Of a stretch of DNA of 38,586 nucleotides, positions 1 to 8,200 are shown in pieces. Every line of letters begins with the position of its first letter. Within the stretch, counting starts at the first letter, position 1. The notes below the pieces were generated by a model. That model made no database searches. It was not told the DNA's origin and saw nothing but the letters and a program-made list of their open reading frames with translations. The position numbers were made by a program, and so were the translations under genes. This DNA comes from Flavobacteriaceae bacterium (lineage in GTDB: Bacteria > Bacteroidota > Bacteroidia > Flavobacteriales > Flavobacteriaceae): assembly GCA_947452415.1 (NCBI GenBank), contig CANGCT010000015.1, forward strand, positions 1 through 38,586, in the 5' to 3' direction.

Positions 1-144
1 GATGAAATTGTGGAAGGATTCATGCCTAAAAGAGCCTTGAAATTGGTTTTTGAATGGATGGAATTGCATAAAAAAGAATTAATTGAAAACTGGGAACTAG
101 CTCAAAATGGGGAATTGCCAAAAAAAATTGAACCACTAAAATAA
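1..144 (+). CDS. DUF4160 family protein, C-terminal part (5' end outside window)
   Basis: The frame is open from the left edge to a TAA at 142-144, giving 47 visible residues. The tail contains KRALKLVFEWMELHKKELIENW followed shortly by NGELPKKIEPLK, which resembles the usual C-terminus of DUF4160 proteins: a basic helix, then ELxENWxxAxxGE and a short PxxIxPL end. The function of DUF4160 is not established. The next gene starts 6 bp after the stop and encodes a DUF2442 protein. The two families are commonly found side by side, so the pair is probably co-transcribed and may work together. The N-terminal half and the promoter lie outside the window, so nothing can be said about regulation. Confidence 0.75.
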   Translation, partial: DEIVEGFMPKRALKLVFEWMELHKKELIENWELAQNGELPKKIEPLK

Positions 145-150
145 TAAACA

Positions 151-387
151 ATGGGATTGATCTGGATAACTAACGCAAACTATTTGAAAGATTACAAAAT
201 AGAATTAGAATTTAATAACAATAAAAAAGGAGTATTTGATTTTGAAAATCATCTCCATACTAAACTATTTTTACCTCTTAAGGAACTAGAAACATTTAAA
301 AAATTTAAACTTAATTCTTGGACTTTAGAATGGGAAAATGGCGCCGATTTTTCTCCTGAATTTTTACTTGAAAACCTAAAAAAGTAA
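151..387 (+). CDS. DUF2442 domain-containing protein
   Basis: This is a 78-residue protein that fits DUF2442. It has an N-terminal beta segment (YKIELEFNNNKKGVFDF), a central PLKELETFKKFKLN stretch and the typical WENGADFSPEFL end. DUF2442 proteins are small, single-domain and of unknown biochemical function. The ATG lies 6 bp after the stop of the DUF4160 gene with no obvious Shine-Dalgarno sequence, which is usual in Bacteroidota. The tight spacing argues for a bicistronic unit. A toxin-antitoxin-like or regulatory partnership has to be considered because of the size and pairing, but the sequence does not show it. A hairpin with a T-rich tail about 155 bp downstream could end the transcript. 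Confidence 0.85.
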   Translation: MGLIWITNANYLKDYKIELEFNNNKKGVFDFENHLHTKLFLPLKELETFKKFKLNSWTLEWENGADFSPEFLLENLKK

Positions 388-541
388 ATCAAAAATCATT
401 TCTCTTTCTTAAGAACTAAAAACCCGACCGCACGGATATTTCATACAATAATTGCAAATCGCCATCAAGGTTTATTTCTTTGTGAAAGAACTTAGTACTG
501 TAACACAAAGAGCCACAAAGGTTCTACTTTTAAAATAACAG

Positions 542-577
542 AAACCATCAAAAGTAATTTTGGTGGTTTTTATTTAT
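542..577 (+). terminator. Probable intrinsic terminator after the DUF4160-DUF2442 unit
   Basis: A 12-bp stem, AAACCATCAAAA (542-553) and TTTTGGTGGTTT (558-569), closes a GTAA loop. The one non-Watson-Crick position is a G-U pair in RNA. A T-rich tail (ttatttat) follows. It lies between the DUF2442 stop and umuC. It is 155 bp from the stop, so it could instead belong to an unannotated short transcript. Confidence 0.5.
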
Positions 578-606
578 CAACAATTGCCAAAATTAACAAG
601 TGTTAT

Positions 607-638
607 TTGCCTACCTAAAATCGTATTCTGTAATTTTA
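607..638 (+). promoter_or_regulatory. Candidate umuC promoter (TTG-N21-TAATTTTA)
   Basis: TTG at 607-609 is followed after 21 bp by TAATTTTA at 631-638. This matches 7 of 8 positions of the Bacteroidota -7 element TAnnTTTG, with an acceptable spacer for a -33 TTG. The umuC ATG is at 643, only 4 bp beyond the element, so the mRNA would be leaderless or nearly so. No confident SOS operator was recognised here. Confidence 0.3.
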
Positions 639-642
639 CAAA

Positions 643-1917
643 ATGTATGCTTTAGTAGATTGTAACAATTTTTACGCTTCGTGCGAACGCATTTTTCAAC
701 CCCATCTTAACGGGGAACCAATCGTTATTTTATCTAATAACGATGGATGCATCATATCAAGAAGTTACGAAGCCAAAGCATTGGGTTTTGCAATGGGGGC
801 ACCTGAATTTAAGGTACGTCAAGAGTTGCGAGATAAAAAGGTGCATGTTTTTTCTTCTAATTATGCTTTGTATGGCGATTTGAGTAATCGGGTGATGAAA
901 ATTCTGGAAGGGTTCACGCCCAATCTTGAAGTGTATAGCATTGACGAGGCTTTCTTGAATTTTGACGGTGTACCAATTAATAATTTCCACGATTATGGTT
1001 TGCAGATGAAACAAAGGGTGCAAAAATGGGTTGGAATTCCGGTTTGTGTGGGGTTTGCTCCTACCAAAGCATTATCGAAAGTGGCTAATAAAATTGCCAA
1101 GAAATACCAAGAACGAACACAAGGTATTTATGTAATTGATACCGAAGAAAAGCGCATTAAAGCACTAAAATGGACTAAAATTGAAGACGTTTGGGGAATT
1201 GGTTACCGACTTAGAAAAAAGATGGTGGCGCATGCTATTCTTACTGCTTATGATTTTACAAAACCCCAACACGAAGCGTGGATACGAAAAGAAATGGGCG
1301 TTTTGGGAATGCGATTAAAATATGAATTAGAAGGCAAATCGGTGTTGGACTTGGAACCCATTAAAGAACAGAAAAAAAGTATTGCAACCACTAGAAGTTT
1401 CCCGAAACAACTATCCGATTGGGATGCTTTACGGGAGCGCGTGGCTACTTTTGCAGCGGTTTGTGCCGAAAAATTGCGAAAACAAAATTCGTGTTGCCAT
1501 ACCATTATTGTGATGCTAGTGATTGACAGACATAAATATGAAACCCAAAAATACTATTACAATAAAGCGATTACCTTGACGTATGCCACCAATTCTACCT
1601 TGACGATTTCTAATGCGGCAATTGCAATTTTAAAGGAATTACATGCTAGCAATGAAAACATTAAATTTAAAAAAGCGGGAGTTATTGTAACCGAATTTAT
1701 AGACGAAAACAAAAAACAACTACAATTATTTGAAGAAGAAAATCCGAAGCATTTGGCACTGATGAAAGCCATGGATGCACTAAACGCGAAGATTGGCGAT
1801 AGAAAGGTGAAGTTGGCATCGCAAGATTTACAAGTAACTTGGAACATGAACCAAAGGCACTTATCGCAAAACTATACTACTAAATTTAAGGAAATACTAG
1901 AAATAAAATGCCTGTAA
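643..1917 (+). CDS. umuC: Y-family DNA polymerase, error-prone pol V catalytic subunit UmuC
   Basis: This 424-residue protein is the usual length for UmuC. The N-terminus MYALVDCNNFYASCER carries the first catalytic Asp (D6) and the steric-gate region. YSIDEAF carries the second acidic pair (D101, E102). A helix-hairpin-helix (DVWGIGYRLRKKM, about 182-194) and the little-finger domain follow. QLQLF at 359-363 fits a beta-clamp binding motif. The C-terminus, with WNMNQRHLSQNYTTKFKEIL, is a DUF4113-type tail seen in UmuC. UmuC inserts nucleotides opposite DNA lesions when activated by processed UmuD and RecA. The ATG at 643 places the catalytic Asp at the conserved position. The umuD start lies inside the last codons (10-nt overlap), implying translational coupling. 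The order is the reverse of E. coli umuDC. Confidence 0.95.
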   Translation: MYALVDCNNFYASCERIFQPHLNGEPIVILSNNDGCIISRSYEAKALGFAMGAPEFKVRQELRDKKVHVFSSNYALYGDLSNRVMKILEGFTPNLEVYSIDEAFLNFDGVPINNFHDYGLQMKQRVQKWVGIPVCVGFAPTKALSKVANKIAKKYQERTQGIYVIDTEEKRIKALKWTKIEDVWGIGYRLRKKMVAHAILTAYDFTKPQHEAWIRKEMGVLGMRLKYELEGKSVLDLEPIKEQKKSIATTRSFPKQLSDWDALRERVATFAAVCAEKLRKQNSCCHTIIVMLVIDRHKYETQKYYYNKAITLTYATNSTLTISNAAIAILKELHASNENIKFKKAGVIVTEFIDENKKQLQLFEEENPKHLALMKAMDALNAKIGDRKVKLASQDLQVTWNMNQRHLSQNYTTKFKEILEIKCL

Positions 1918-2348
1918 AAAAAGAACCTACGTTAACGTTTTATCGTCCTGATTTTGAAAGTGAGGTAAGAATTCCGTATATAAAAGAAGGGGTTTCTGCT
2001 GGATTTCCATCGCCTGCCACTGATTTTTTAGGGAATGATATCGATTTGAATAAAGAATTATGTAAAAATCCGTTAGCGACTTTTTATATAAAAGTAAAAG
2101 GGAATTCGATGATAAATGCCGGCATCAGCGACAAGGATATTTTAATTGTCGACAGGAGTTTGGAACCACAAAACAACAAAATTGCGGTGTGTTTTATTGA
2201 TGGCGAATTCACGGTAAAACGAATTAAAACGGAAGACGACTGCTTGTATTTAATGCCAGAAAATACAAATTACCAACCCATTAAAGTTACTGAAGAAAAT
2301 GAGTTAGTTATTTGGGGAATGGTTACTTATGTAATTAAAAGTATGTAA
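1908..2348 (+). CDS. umuD: UmuD-like S24-family autoprotease (LexA-type peptidase fold)
   Basis: This 146-residue protein has the S24/LexA-type serine-lysine dyad: Ser67 in KGNSMI and Lys104 in FTVKRI. The predicted self-cleavage site is Ala31-Gly32 in VSAGFPSP, which would release a short N-terminal arm as in UmuD to UmuD'. No helix-turn-helix precedes the protease domain, so it is UmuD-like and not a LexA repressor. The ATG at 1908 overlaps the end of umuC by 10 nt, so the two subunits are made from one message. RecA-stimulated cleavage would switch on mutagenic translesion synthesis. Family and pairing are clear, while SOS control is inferred from the family and not seen here. Confidence 0.93.
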   Translation: MPVKKEPTLTFYRPDFESEVRIPYIKEGVSAGFPSPATDFLGNDIDLNKELCKNPLATFYIKVKGNSMINAGISDKDILIVDRSLEPQNNKIAVCFIDGEFTVKRIKTEDDCLYLMPENTNYQPIKVTEENELVIWGMVTYVIKSM

Positions 2349-2404
2349 TGACAAAAAATATTGTTGTACGATTAAAATAGGCCCTACATAATTTATTGAA
2401 TATT

Positions 2405-2456
2405 CTCACGCAAAGGCGCAAAGACTTAGTGGTACATTGCGCCTTTGCGTTTTTGC
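2405..2456. terminator. Hairpin between convergent umuD and psuG; probable bidirectional terminator or REP-like palindrome
   Basis: ACGCAAAGGCGCAA (2408-2421) and TTGCGCCTTTGCGT (2437-2450) form a perfect 14-bp inverted repeat with a 15-nt loop. TTTT follows on the plus side. It lies between two convergent genes, where a two-way terminator is expected. The GCAAAGGCGCAAAG wording is also typical of dispersed intergenic palindromes in flavobacterial genomes. The stretch cacaaagagccacaaagg near 504-521 looks loosely related. Confidence 0.55.
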
Positions 2457-2469
2457 GAGACAAAATTTA

Positions 2470-3384
2470 TTATTGGTAAAGCGCCACCGCTATTTCGGAA
2501 GCAACTTTGGCATTATTTTTTATTAAAGCAATATTGGCTTCCAAACTTTCACCATGGGTATGCGCTGCAATGGCTTTTAATAAAAATGGAGTAACTTCTT
2601 TTCCTTTTATGTGCAAACGATTGGCTTCTTGCAAAGCATCCAAAATGTGTACTTCAATTGCTTCTTGTTCCATTTCAAATTCTTTCGGAATTGGATTGGC
2701 AATCAACACCGATCCGTTAAGTCCTAAGTCCCATTTGGATTGTAATAGCAAAGCCATTTCTTGAGGAGTATCCATTCGCAAAGGCGATTGGAATCCGCTT
2801 TTGGAAGAATAAAAACTTGGGAAGGCATCTTGCCCGAAAGTAACCACTGGAATTCCAGAAGTTTCTAGATATTCTAAAGTTAATCCAATATCTAAAATAG
2901 ATTTTACTCCTGCAGCAACAATGGCAACATTGGTATGCGCCATTTCGGTTAAATCGGCTGAGATATCCATAGTGTCGGTAGCACCGCGGTGCACGCCACC
3001 AATTCCGCCAGTAGCAAAAATTTTAATTCCAACCATAGAGGCAATTCGCATGGTAGCAGCAACAGTTGTTGCCCCAGGTAATTTTTTTGCAATTACATAC
3101 GGCATGTCTCTAAGACTTACTTTCCAAACGCCTGGAGTTTGTCCTAAATAATCAATATCTTCATCGCGTAAACCAACCAAACATTTTCCGTCGCGAATGG
3201 CAATAGTTGCAGGAACTGCTCCATATTTTCGAACTTCATCTTCGACCAATTTAGCAGTAATGGCATTTTGAGGCCAAGGCATTCCGTGGGAAATTATAGT
3301 CGACTCTAAAGCAACTATAGGTAAATTAGTATCTAGTGCATGTTGCACCTCGGGACTGATAATTATCAAATCTGTATTAATCAT
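2470..3384 (-). CDS. psuG: Pseudouridine-5'-phosphate glycosidase
   Basis: This 304-residue protein matches PsuG along its length. It should cleave the C-C glycosidic bond of pseudouridine 5'-phosphate, giving uracil and ribose 5-phosphate. By comparison with E. coli PsuG, the visible key residues are Glu27 in ALESTIISHGMP, Asp144 in the DISADL metal-binding segment, the Schiff-base Lys161 in AAGVKSILDIG and Asn284 in LEANIALIKNNA. The glycine-rich ATGGIGGVHRGA segment is also typical. The ATG at 3384 overlaps the end of psuK by 8 nt, so the pair is a translationally coupled operon with the kinase first. A hairpin at 2405-2456 lies just past the stop. No sign of damage. Confidence 0.97.
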   Translation of the reverse strand: MINTDLIIISPEVQHALDTNLPIVALESTIISHGMPWPQNAITAKLVEDEVRKYGAVPATIAIRDGKCLVGLRDEDIDYLGQTPGVWKVSLRDMPYVIAKKLPGATTVAATMRIASMVGIKIFATGGIGGVHRGATDTMDISADLTEMAHTNVAIVAAGVKSILDIGLTLEYLETSGIPVVTFGQDAFPSFYSSKSGFQSPLRMDTPQEMALLLQSKWDLGLNGSVLIANPIPKEFEMEQEAIEVHILDALQEANRLHIKGKEVTPFLLKAIAAHTHGESLEANIALIKNNAKVASEIAVALYQ

Positions 3385-4303
3385 GGTAATAGTTATTTTT
3401 TATTTTTTGCAGAGAATTTGCAGTTATAGTAGTTGCTACGGCACCTTTTATTTGTAGTACTTCCATTGCTAAACTATGTGCTAGTTGGAGCGAAGTACGT
3501 TCATCTTCTTGATTGCAATACCCAAAAACCCAAGCTGCTAATGCGGCATCTCCAGCACCTGTGCTATCTATTATTGAAATAGTTGGCACGGATAGTTCTA
3601 GAGAATGGTTAGCATCCAATACTACCGAGCCTTGACTCCCTTTGCGAAGCCACACTTTTTCTACTCCTCTTGTTAACAAATGAGAAGCCAAAACCGATTC
3701 CTCCTCTGAATCTATAGTAGCAATGGCGCTCAATTCTTCTTGGTTTGGGGTAATCATATAAACCCCATTTAGATCTAAGGCTGCTAATTTTTTCGCTTTA
3801 GAAACCGAAACAGGTTCTATAATTAATTTTTGGTAGTTGGCTTTTGCAAATGAAATTATCCATTGCAGGGATTCCGCAGAACAATTGGCATCCAAAAGGA
3901 TCAAATCAAAATCTTTGATAAAATTGGATTTAGATTCCAAAAAAGGAATAGACAAATATTCGGGAGTAGCATCTTGACAGACGGAAACATAAAGATTACC
4001 GTCGGGTTGCGCTATAGAAACGTATTTTCCGGTGGAAGACGCATCAAAATTAGATTCCGAAAAGGATATTCCTAATTTGTTAAATTGTTCAGCAATAAAA
4101 TTAGCCTCGTTATCTTTTCCTAAAACAGTAATTAAAGTTGGCTGCAAGCCTAATAAAGCAAGGTGTTGCGCAATATTACCAATTACGCCACCAATACTTG
4201 AAGACTTTGTGGCAGGATTAGAAGAATTAGGAATAATGGTGTTTTGAGAGAAATACAATTCATCTACCAAAGTAGCACCAATACATAAAATAGATTTGCT
4301 CAT
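3377..4303 (-). CDS. psuK: PfkB-family sugar kinase, probable pseudouridine kinase
   Basis: This is a 308-residue ribokinase/PfkB-family protein counted from the ATG at 4303. It has the glycine-rich substrate-binding segment GGVIGNIAQHLALLG (about 39-52), TPNQEE (185-190) and the C-terminal signature DSTGAGDAALA with catalytic base Asp252. PfkB kinases act on many sugars and nucleosides. Pseudouridine is inferred as substrate because the next gene, overlapping by 8 nt, is psuG. Together they turn pseudouridine into uracil and ribose 5-phosphate. The frame also opens 5 codons upstream at a TTG (4318). That start was rejected because those codons overlap a good -7 promoter element, and family alignment begins at MSKSILCIGA. 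Confidence 0.9.
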   Translation of the reverse strand: MSKSILCIGATLVDELYFSQNTIIPNSSNPATKSSSIGGVIGNIAQHLALLGLQPTLITVLGKDNEANFIAEQFNKLGISFSESNFDASSTGKYVSIAQPDGNLYVSVCQDATPEYLSIPFLESKSNFIKDFDLILLDANCSAESLQWIISFAKANYQKLIIEPVSVSKAKKLAALDLNGVYMITPNQEELSAIATIDSEEESVLASHLLTRGVEKVWLRKGSQGSVVLDANHSLELSVPTISIIDSTGAGDAALAAWVFGYCNQEDERTSLQLAHSLAMEVLQIKGAVATTITANSLQKIKNNYYHD

Positions 4304-4307
4304 GCCA

Positions 4308-4315
4308 CAAAGATA
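4308..4315 (-). promoter_or_regulatory. -7 promoter element (TATCTTTG) of the psuKG operon
   Basis: Read on the minus strand, TATCTTTG matches the Bacteroidota -7 consensus TAnnTTTG exactly. It ends only 4 bp before the psuK ATG (4303), predicting a leaderless or almost leaderless transcript. No TTG was found at the normal -33 spacing, so the promoter may depend on an activator or be weak. Confidence 0.5.
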
Positions 4316-4368
4316 CAAATCACTAGGGAAAAATTAAGTGAATACAAAAATCAAGTTAAATAAAAAGA

Positions 4369-4587
4369 TTAAAAGTTAACAAAACATAAATTGCATTTCG
4401 TTCCATAAAAATAAGTTTCCTCTTTTTTATTGTATTCAATAACTACATTCATTTTGGTTTTCATAAAAACAATATAATAATGGAGACTGCGCGAAGAAAT
4501 TTCGAGTTTTTTCGCCAATTGATTTGGAGTCCCCGTTTGACTATTTTTAATTAGCTCGTGCAGTTGCATTAGTATTATTACATTCAT
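4369..4587 (-). CDS. Small helix-turn-helix protein, putative transcriptional regulator
   Basis: This 72-residue protein carries a winged-helix/HTH segment, LIKNSQTGTPNQLAKKLEISSRSLHYYIVFMK (about 12-43). A short basic strand ending in TYFYG and an F-terminal tail follow. Small Bacteroidota proteins with the same plan (LIxxxxTGTPxxLAxKLxISxRxLYxYI, then KxxTYYY) are common and probably bind DNA, though their targets are mostly unknown. It lies 65 bp upstream of psuK on the same strand, but psuK has its own -7 element, so control of psuKG is only a possibility. A perfect palindrome 13 bp upstream of the ATG could be its own operator. The ATG at 4587 is used; a second ATG 6 codons in would also leave the HTH intact. 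Confidence 0.7.
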   Translation of the reverse strand: MNVIILMQLHELIKNSQTGTPNQLAKKLEISSRSLHYYIVFMKTKMNVVIEYNKKEETYFYGTKCNLCFVNF

Positions 4588-4599
4588 TTTAATTGGTGT

Positions 4600-4614
4600 T
4601 TATACAGTGTATAA
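4600..4614. promoter_or_regulatory. Candidate operator palindrome upstream of the HTH gene
   Basis: TTATACA-G-TGTATAA is a perfect 7-bp inverted repeat around one central base, 13 bp before the HTH gene start. Position and symmetry suit a dimeric repressor site covering the promoter or leader. Binding by the adjacent HTH protein is inference. Confidence 0.4.
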
Positions 4615-4753
4615 CGATTAAAGGGCTGATTTTTCCCAAATCACTTTATCTTGATAAATAGTATGTTTCTTTTTCATAAGTAATAGAGTATGACCTTTAT
4701 TCTAAATTAGTAATATTAACATCATTGTGCAATTATAAGAAATTTATTTCACA

Positions 4754-4988
4754 ATGATTTAGTTCAAGTTAGTGCAAGTTGGTGCAAGTTATAAATCAGA
4801 GATTTATAACTTGATAAAAAAATGCAATTGAACAAGAATGTATATAAATCTTTTTAAAAAAGTTCCAAACTATAAATGATACTATTTTTCATAATTTTAA
4901 TGCATTATTTTATATTATAAATCAATATTATAAGATAATTAATAATAATTGATTTTTAAAAAGTTGCACCAACTTGAACTAAAATCAT
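4754..4988. mobile_element. MITE-like inverted-repeat element, no coding capacity
   Basis: The left arm (4754-4790) holds ATGATTT plus three near-identical 10-mers: AGTTCAAGTT, AGTGCAAGTT and GGTGCAAGTT. The right arm (4959-4988), read in reverse complement, is ATGATTTT, then AGTTCAAGTT, then GGTGCAAC. The arms therefore match with one 10-mer missing and a 1-bp indel. A second perfect hairpin, CAAGTTATAAATC / GATTTATAACTTG (4785-4797 / 4801-4813, loop AGA), starts within the left arm. The interior is AT-rich and lacks an ORF. ATTAGTAAT occurs on both sides (4706-4714 and 4989-4997), but not flush with the left arm, so it is weak evidence for a target duplication. It could simply be a regulatory structure. 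Confidence 0.4.
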
Positions 4989-5001
4989 ATTAGTAATTTT
5001 G
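4974..5001 (+). promoter_or_regulatory. Candidate promoter P1 of the giant adhesin operon (TTG-N17-TAATTTTG)
   Basis: TTG at 4974-4976 and TAATTTTG at 4994-5001, 17 bp apart, match both halves of the Bacteroidota sigma-A consensus. The -33 half lies in the right arm of the MITE-like element. Transcription from here would give a leader of about 265 nt. Confidence 0.4.
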
Positions 5002-5223
5002 TTTATTTTGCATTTTTAATAACTTAACCTATTTGTTATAATTAATTATTTAACTTTTAAAAATAATAAGGTCGATTATTAGTAAAAATAATTACACATT
5101 ATGAATTGTTTAATAACTATTGTTTAATTCTTAAATTTAGTTTCATATAGCCAATTCTTAAAAAGAATGAACTTTAAGGCATAATTAATAATAGCTCAAA
5201 CAAAGTTATTAACAATTTTTTAT

Positions 5224-5231
5224 TACATTTG
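5224..5231 (+). promoter_or_regulatory. Candidate promoter P2 of the giant adhesin operon (TACATTTG)
   Basis: TACATTTG fits TAnnTTTG exactly and would give a leader of roughly 35 nt before the ATG at 5272. No clear -33 TTG is present at 17-23 bp, so it is less complete than P1 but better placed. Confidence 0.4.
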
Positions 5232-5271
5232 TAACCTATATTATACCCCAAGCCAACGTAAACCTATCATT

Positions 5272-8200
5272 ATGAAAATATTAAGAATAGTAAAGATCCT
5301 TTTTGCTATAGCTCCATTGTTAATATCTAACCCGATATTTTCAAATGTTTTTGAAAACAATAGCAATATCACTGAAAAAAAACATAAATTAAATCCGCTA
5401 ACTGTTGCTGCGATTTCATGTAATTTTAGCAATGCTAAAACCGGTGTCGAAATTTCAGAAACTGGATTTAATTCAAGTTCTTTAAATTTGATTGGAGGTA
5501 AAATGAATAGCCTAAACAGTAATTCAATAATTACTGGTGTTTTGGCAGCACCCATTATCACTTCTCAACCTCAAGCTACATCAAAGTGTGTAGGAGGTAG
5601 CGCTTCTTTTTCTGTAGTTGCTACAGATACTGGAACTCTAACCTATTTGTGGAAAAAAAATGGTGTTTCACTTAGTAATGGGGGAAATATAAGTATTGTA
5701 AGTGGTGCAGGAACTTCAACTATAACTATTTCTAATCTTATAAGTGTTGACGCTGCAAGCTATACTTGTGTTGTTACAGACAGCTCAGACCCAACTAACC
5801 CAACTACTTCCACTGCGGCGCAATTAACTATAAATGCATTACCGGTATTAATTAAAAGCAGTACTACCAATGTTTGTATTGGGCAATCACTAAATATAAG
5901 TGTAAATGGAGCTAGCTCTAATTCCTATTTATGGAGTACTGGAAATACATCAAATTCAATTTCGGTTAATCCAACTGTAAATACTAGCTATTATGTTACA
6001 GGAACCGATAGTAACGGGTGTTCGGTTACAGAAACCTTCGCAATAACAGTTCGTGCTCTACCTGTAATTACTATTACTGGAAGTACAACAGTTTGTAGCG
6101 GAACAAGCACAACATTAACAGCTAATGGAGCGTCTACCTACGATTGGGGAGGCTTAACAAGCAATGCTAGTGTTGTAGTTAGCCCAATATCTAATACGAC
6201 TTATACAGTTAATGGAACTGATAGTTTCGGATGTATTGGTTCTGCCTACCAACAAGTTGTAGTAAATGCATTTCCAACTGCTACGGTTAGTGCAACTTCT
6301 CCAATTTGCTCTGGAGCTACTGCAACTTTCCAAATTACTGGAACACCAAATTCAACTGTTGTATATAAAATAGGTTCTGGAACGAGTCTAACTGTTGTTT
6401 TAAATAATACTGGACAAACTTTAGTAAATGTTACAGGAGCTACTTCAAATCAAACTTTAAATTTAATATCTGTTTCTTTATTAGGATGTCAAATTACCAC
6501 TTTTTCAGCACCAACAGCTACAGTAATTATTAATTCAATTCCTCTAATACCAACTACCTCATCTTTAGCTTATTGCCTAAATGAAACAGCAAATCCATTA
6601 ATCGCAACGGGAAATAACTTAAAATGGTATTTATCTCAAACTGGGGGCGGTGCTGAAACTTCTGTTCCAACCCCAAGTACTTCTGGTACTGGAATTACTA
6701 CTTATTATGTTAGTCAAACCATAAATGGATGTGAAAGTTTAAGAACGCCACTTGCTGTTACTGTAAATGCTTTACCAACAGTAAACGCTGGAATCGACCA
6801 AACTATTTGTGCAGGCGGATCAGTTACATTAGCTGGAAGTGGAGCAAATAGTTATGCATGGAGTAATGGCGCTACAACTACTACTATTTCAGTAACTCCA
6901 TCTGCTACAACAACTTATACTGTTACAGGAACAGATGCTAATGGATGTTCAAATACGGATCAAGTGCTAGTAACAGTGAATCCAATTCCAACTGTTCCTA
7001 CAATAACTATAAGTCCGGTTATCTATTGTCAAAATCAAACACCAAGTTCCCTTATAGCTTCGGGCAATTTGCTAAAATGGTATACTAATTCAAGCGGAGG
7101 AACTGGAAGTACCACAGCACCAATTCCAAGTACCGCTTTAACAGGTACTACTTCTTATTTTGTTAGTCAAACCGTAAATGGTTGCGAAAGTGGAAGAACT
7201 AAAATAGATGTTTTAATAAATATATTACCTGTAATTTCCATTACTGGCACTAATACTATTTGTGCAAATAGCACTACAACACTTACTGCTAGTGGCGCAT
7301 CAACCTATTCATGGAATGCAGGTCTTGGATCAACAGCTGCTATTACTGTTAATCCAGCAACAACTACAACCTATACTGTAACTGGAACAGCTACTAATGG
7401 CTGTATTGGAACAGCTCCTTTTTCTGTTAACGTAAATTCACTTCCAACAATAAGCGGGGGTTCTAACCAAACTATTTGTGCAGGAAATACCATAACACTT
7501 TCTGGATCTGGTGGAGTTGCACCTTACACTTGGAGCGGTTCAATACAAAATGGTATAGCGTTTACTCCTGCCACTACAACTACTTATACCGTTACAGCAC
7601 AAGGGGCTAATGGTTGTACTAATACCGCATCGGTTTTGGTGACCGTAAATAGTATACCAACGGCACCCGTATTAAGTGTAGTTCCACCAAATTGTACTTC
7701 AAATACAGGAACTATTCAATTTTCTGGATTACCACCAACCTCTGTGGGAAACTGGACTATACTGCCAGGGTCTATTAATGGATCAGGGACAACCTATTCC
7801 CTAAATAGTCAACCTGCTGGAAATTATATTTTTACTGTAAGAGATGCTAATCAATGTACTTCTCCAAGTTCAAGTATTACCGTTACTGCGGCGCCAACAA
7901 TTCCAGGCGCACCTATTGCAGCAGCGGCCCAATCGTTTATGGCTGCTGCAAACCCAACGGTGGCTAATTTACAAATAACCGGCCCAGGAACACCAGTATG
8001 GTATACAAGTTCTACTGGAGGCTCCTCACTTTCAAGTGGAACATTATTATTAAGTGGGACCTATTATGCAGCACAAATTTTAAATGTGTGTGAAAGTACT
8101 GCAAGAACATTAGTTGCAGTAACTGTTAATGCAAATTCGGTTGGAGGTACAGTTACAGGAAGTTCTTCAGTTTGTTTTGGAAGCAATTCTACTACAATAA

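Larger units (their letters stand above)
4588..5271. other. 684-bp AT-rich intergenic region with nested inverted repeats
   Basis: There is no convincing gene here. Besides the 15-bp palindrome at 4600-4614, there is a 9-bp inverted repeat ATCATTGTG (4721-4729) / CACAATGAT (4750-4758). A MITE-like segment lies at 4754-4988, and two promoter-type elements precede the giant adhesin gene. The stretch 5002-5220 is very AT-rich with many short TTAAT/ATTAA strings and nothing else recognised. Confidence 0.8.

Noticed and set aside
3377..4318. Longer psuK starting at TTG 4318 (five extra residues MYLCG)
   Set aside because: The extra codons coincide with the TATCTTTG promoter element, and the ATG at 4303 fits the family N-terminus.
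4706..4997. ATTAGTAAT copies as a target-site duplication of the MITE-like element
   Set aside because: The left copy is 40 bp away from the arm, and such AT-rich 9-mers can recur by chance here.
5241..5561. Antisense 106-residue frame over the start of the giant gene
   Set aside because: It overlaps the signal-peptide region of a clearly coding frame and shows no family resemblance or start signal.
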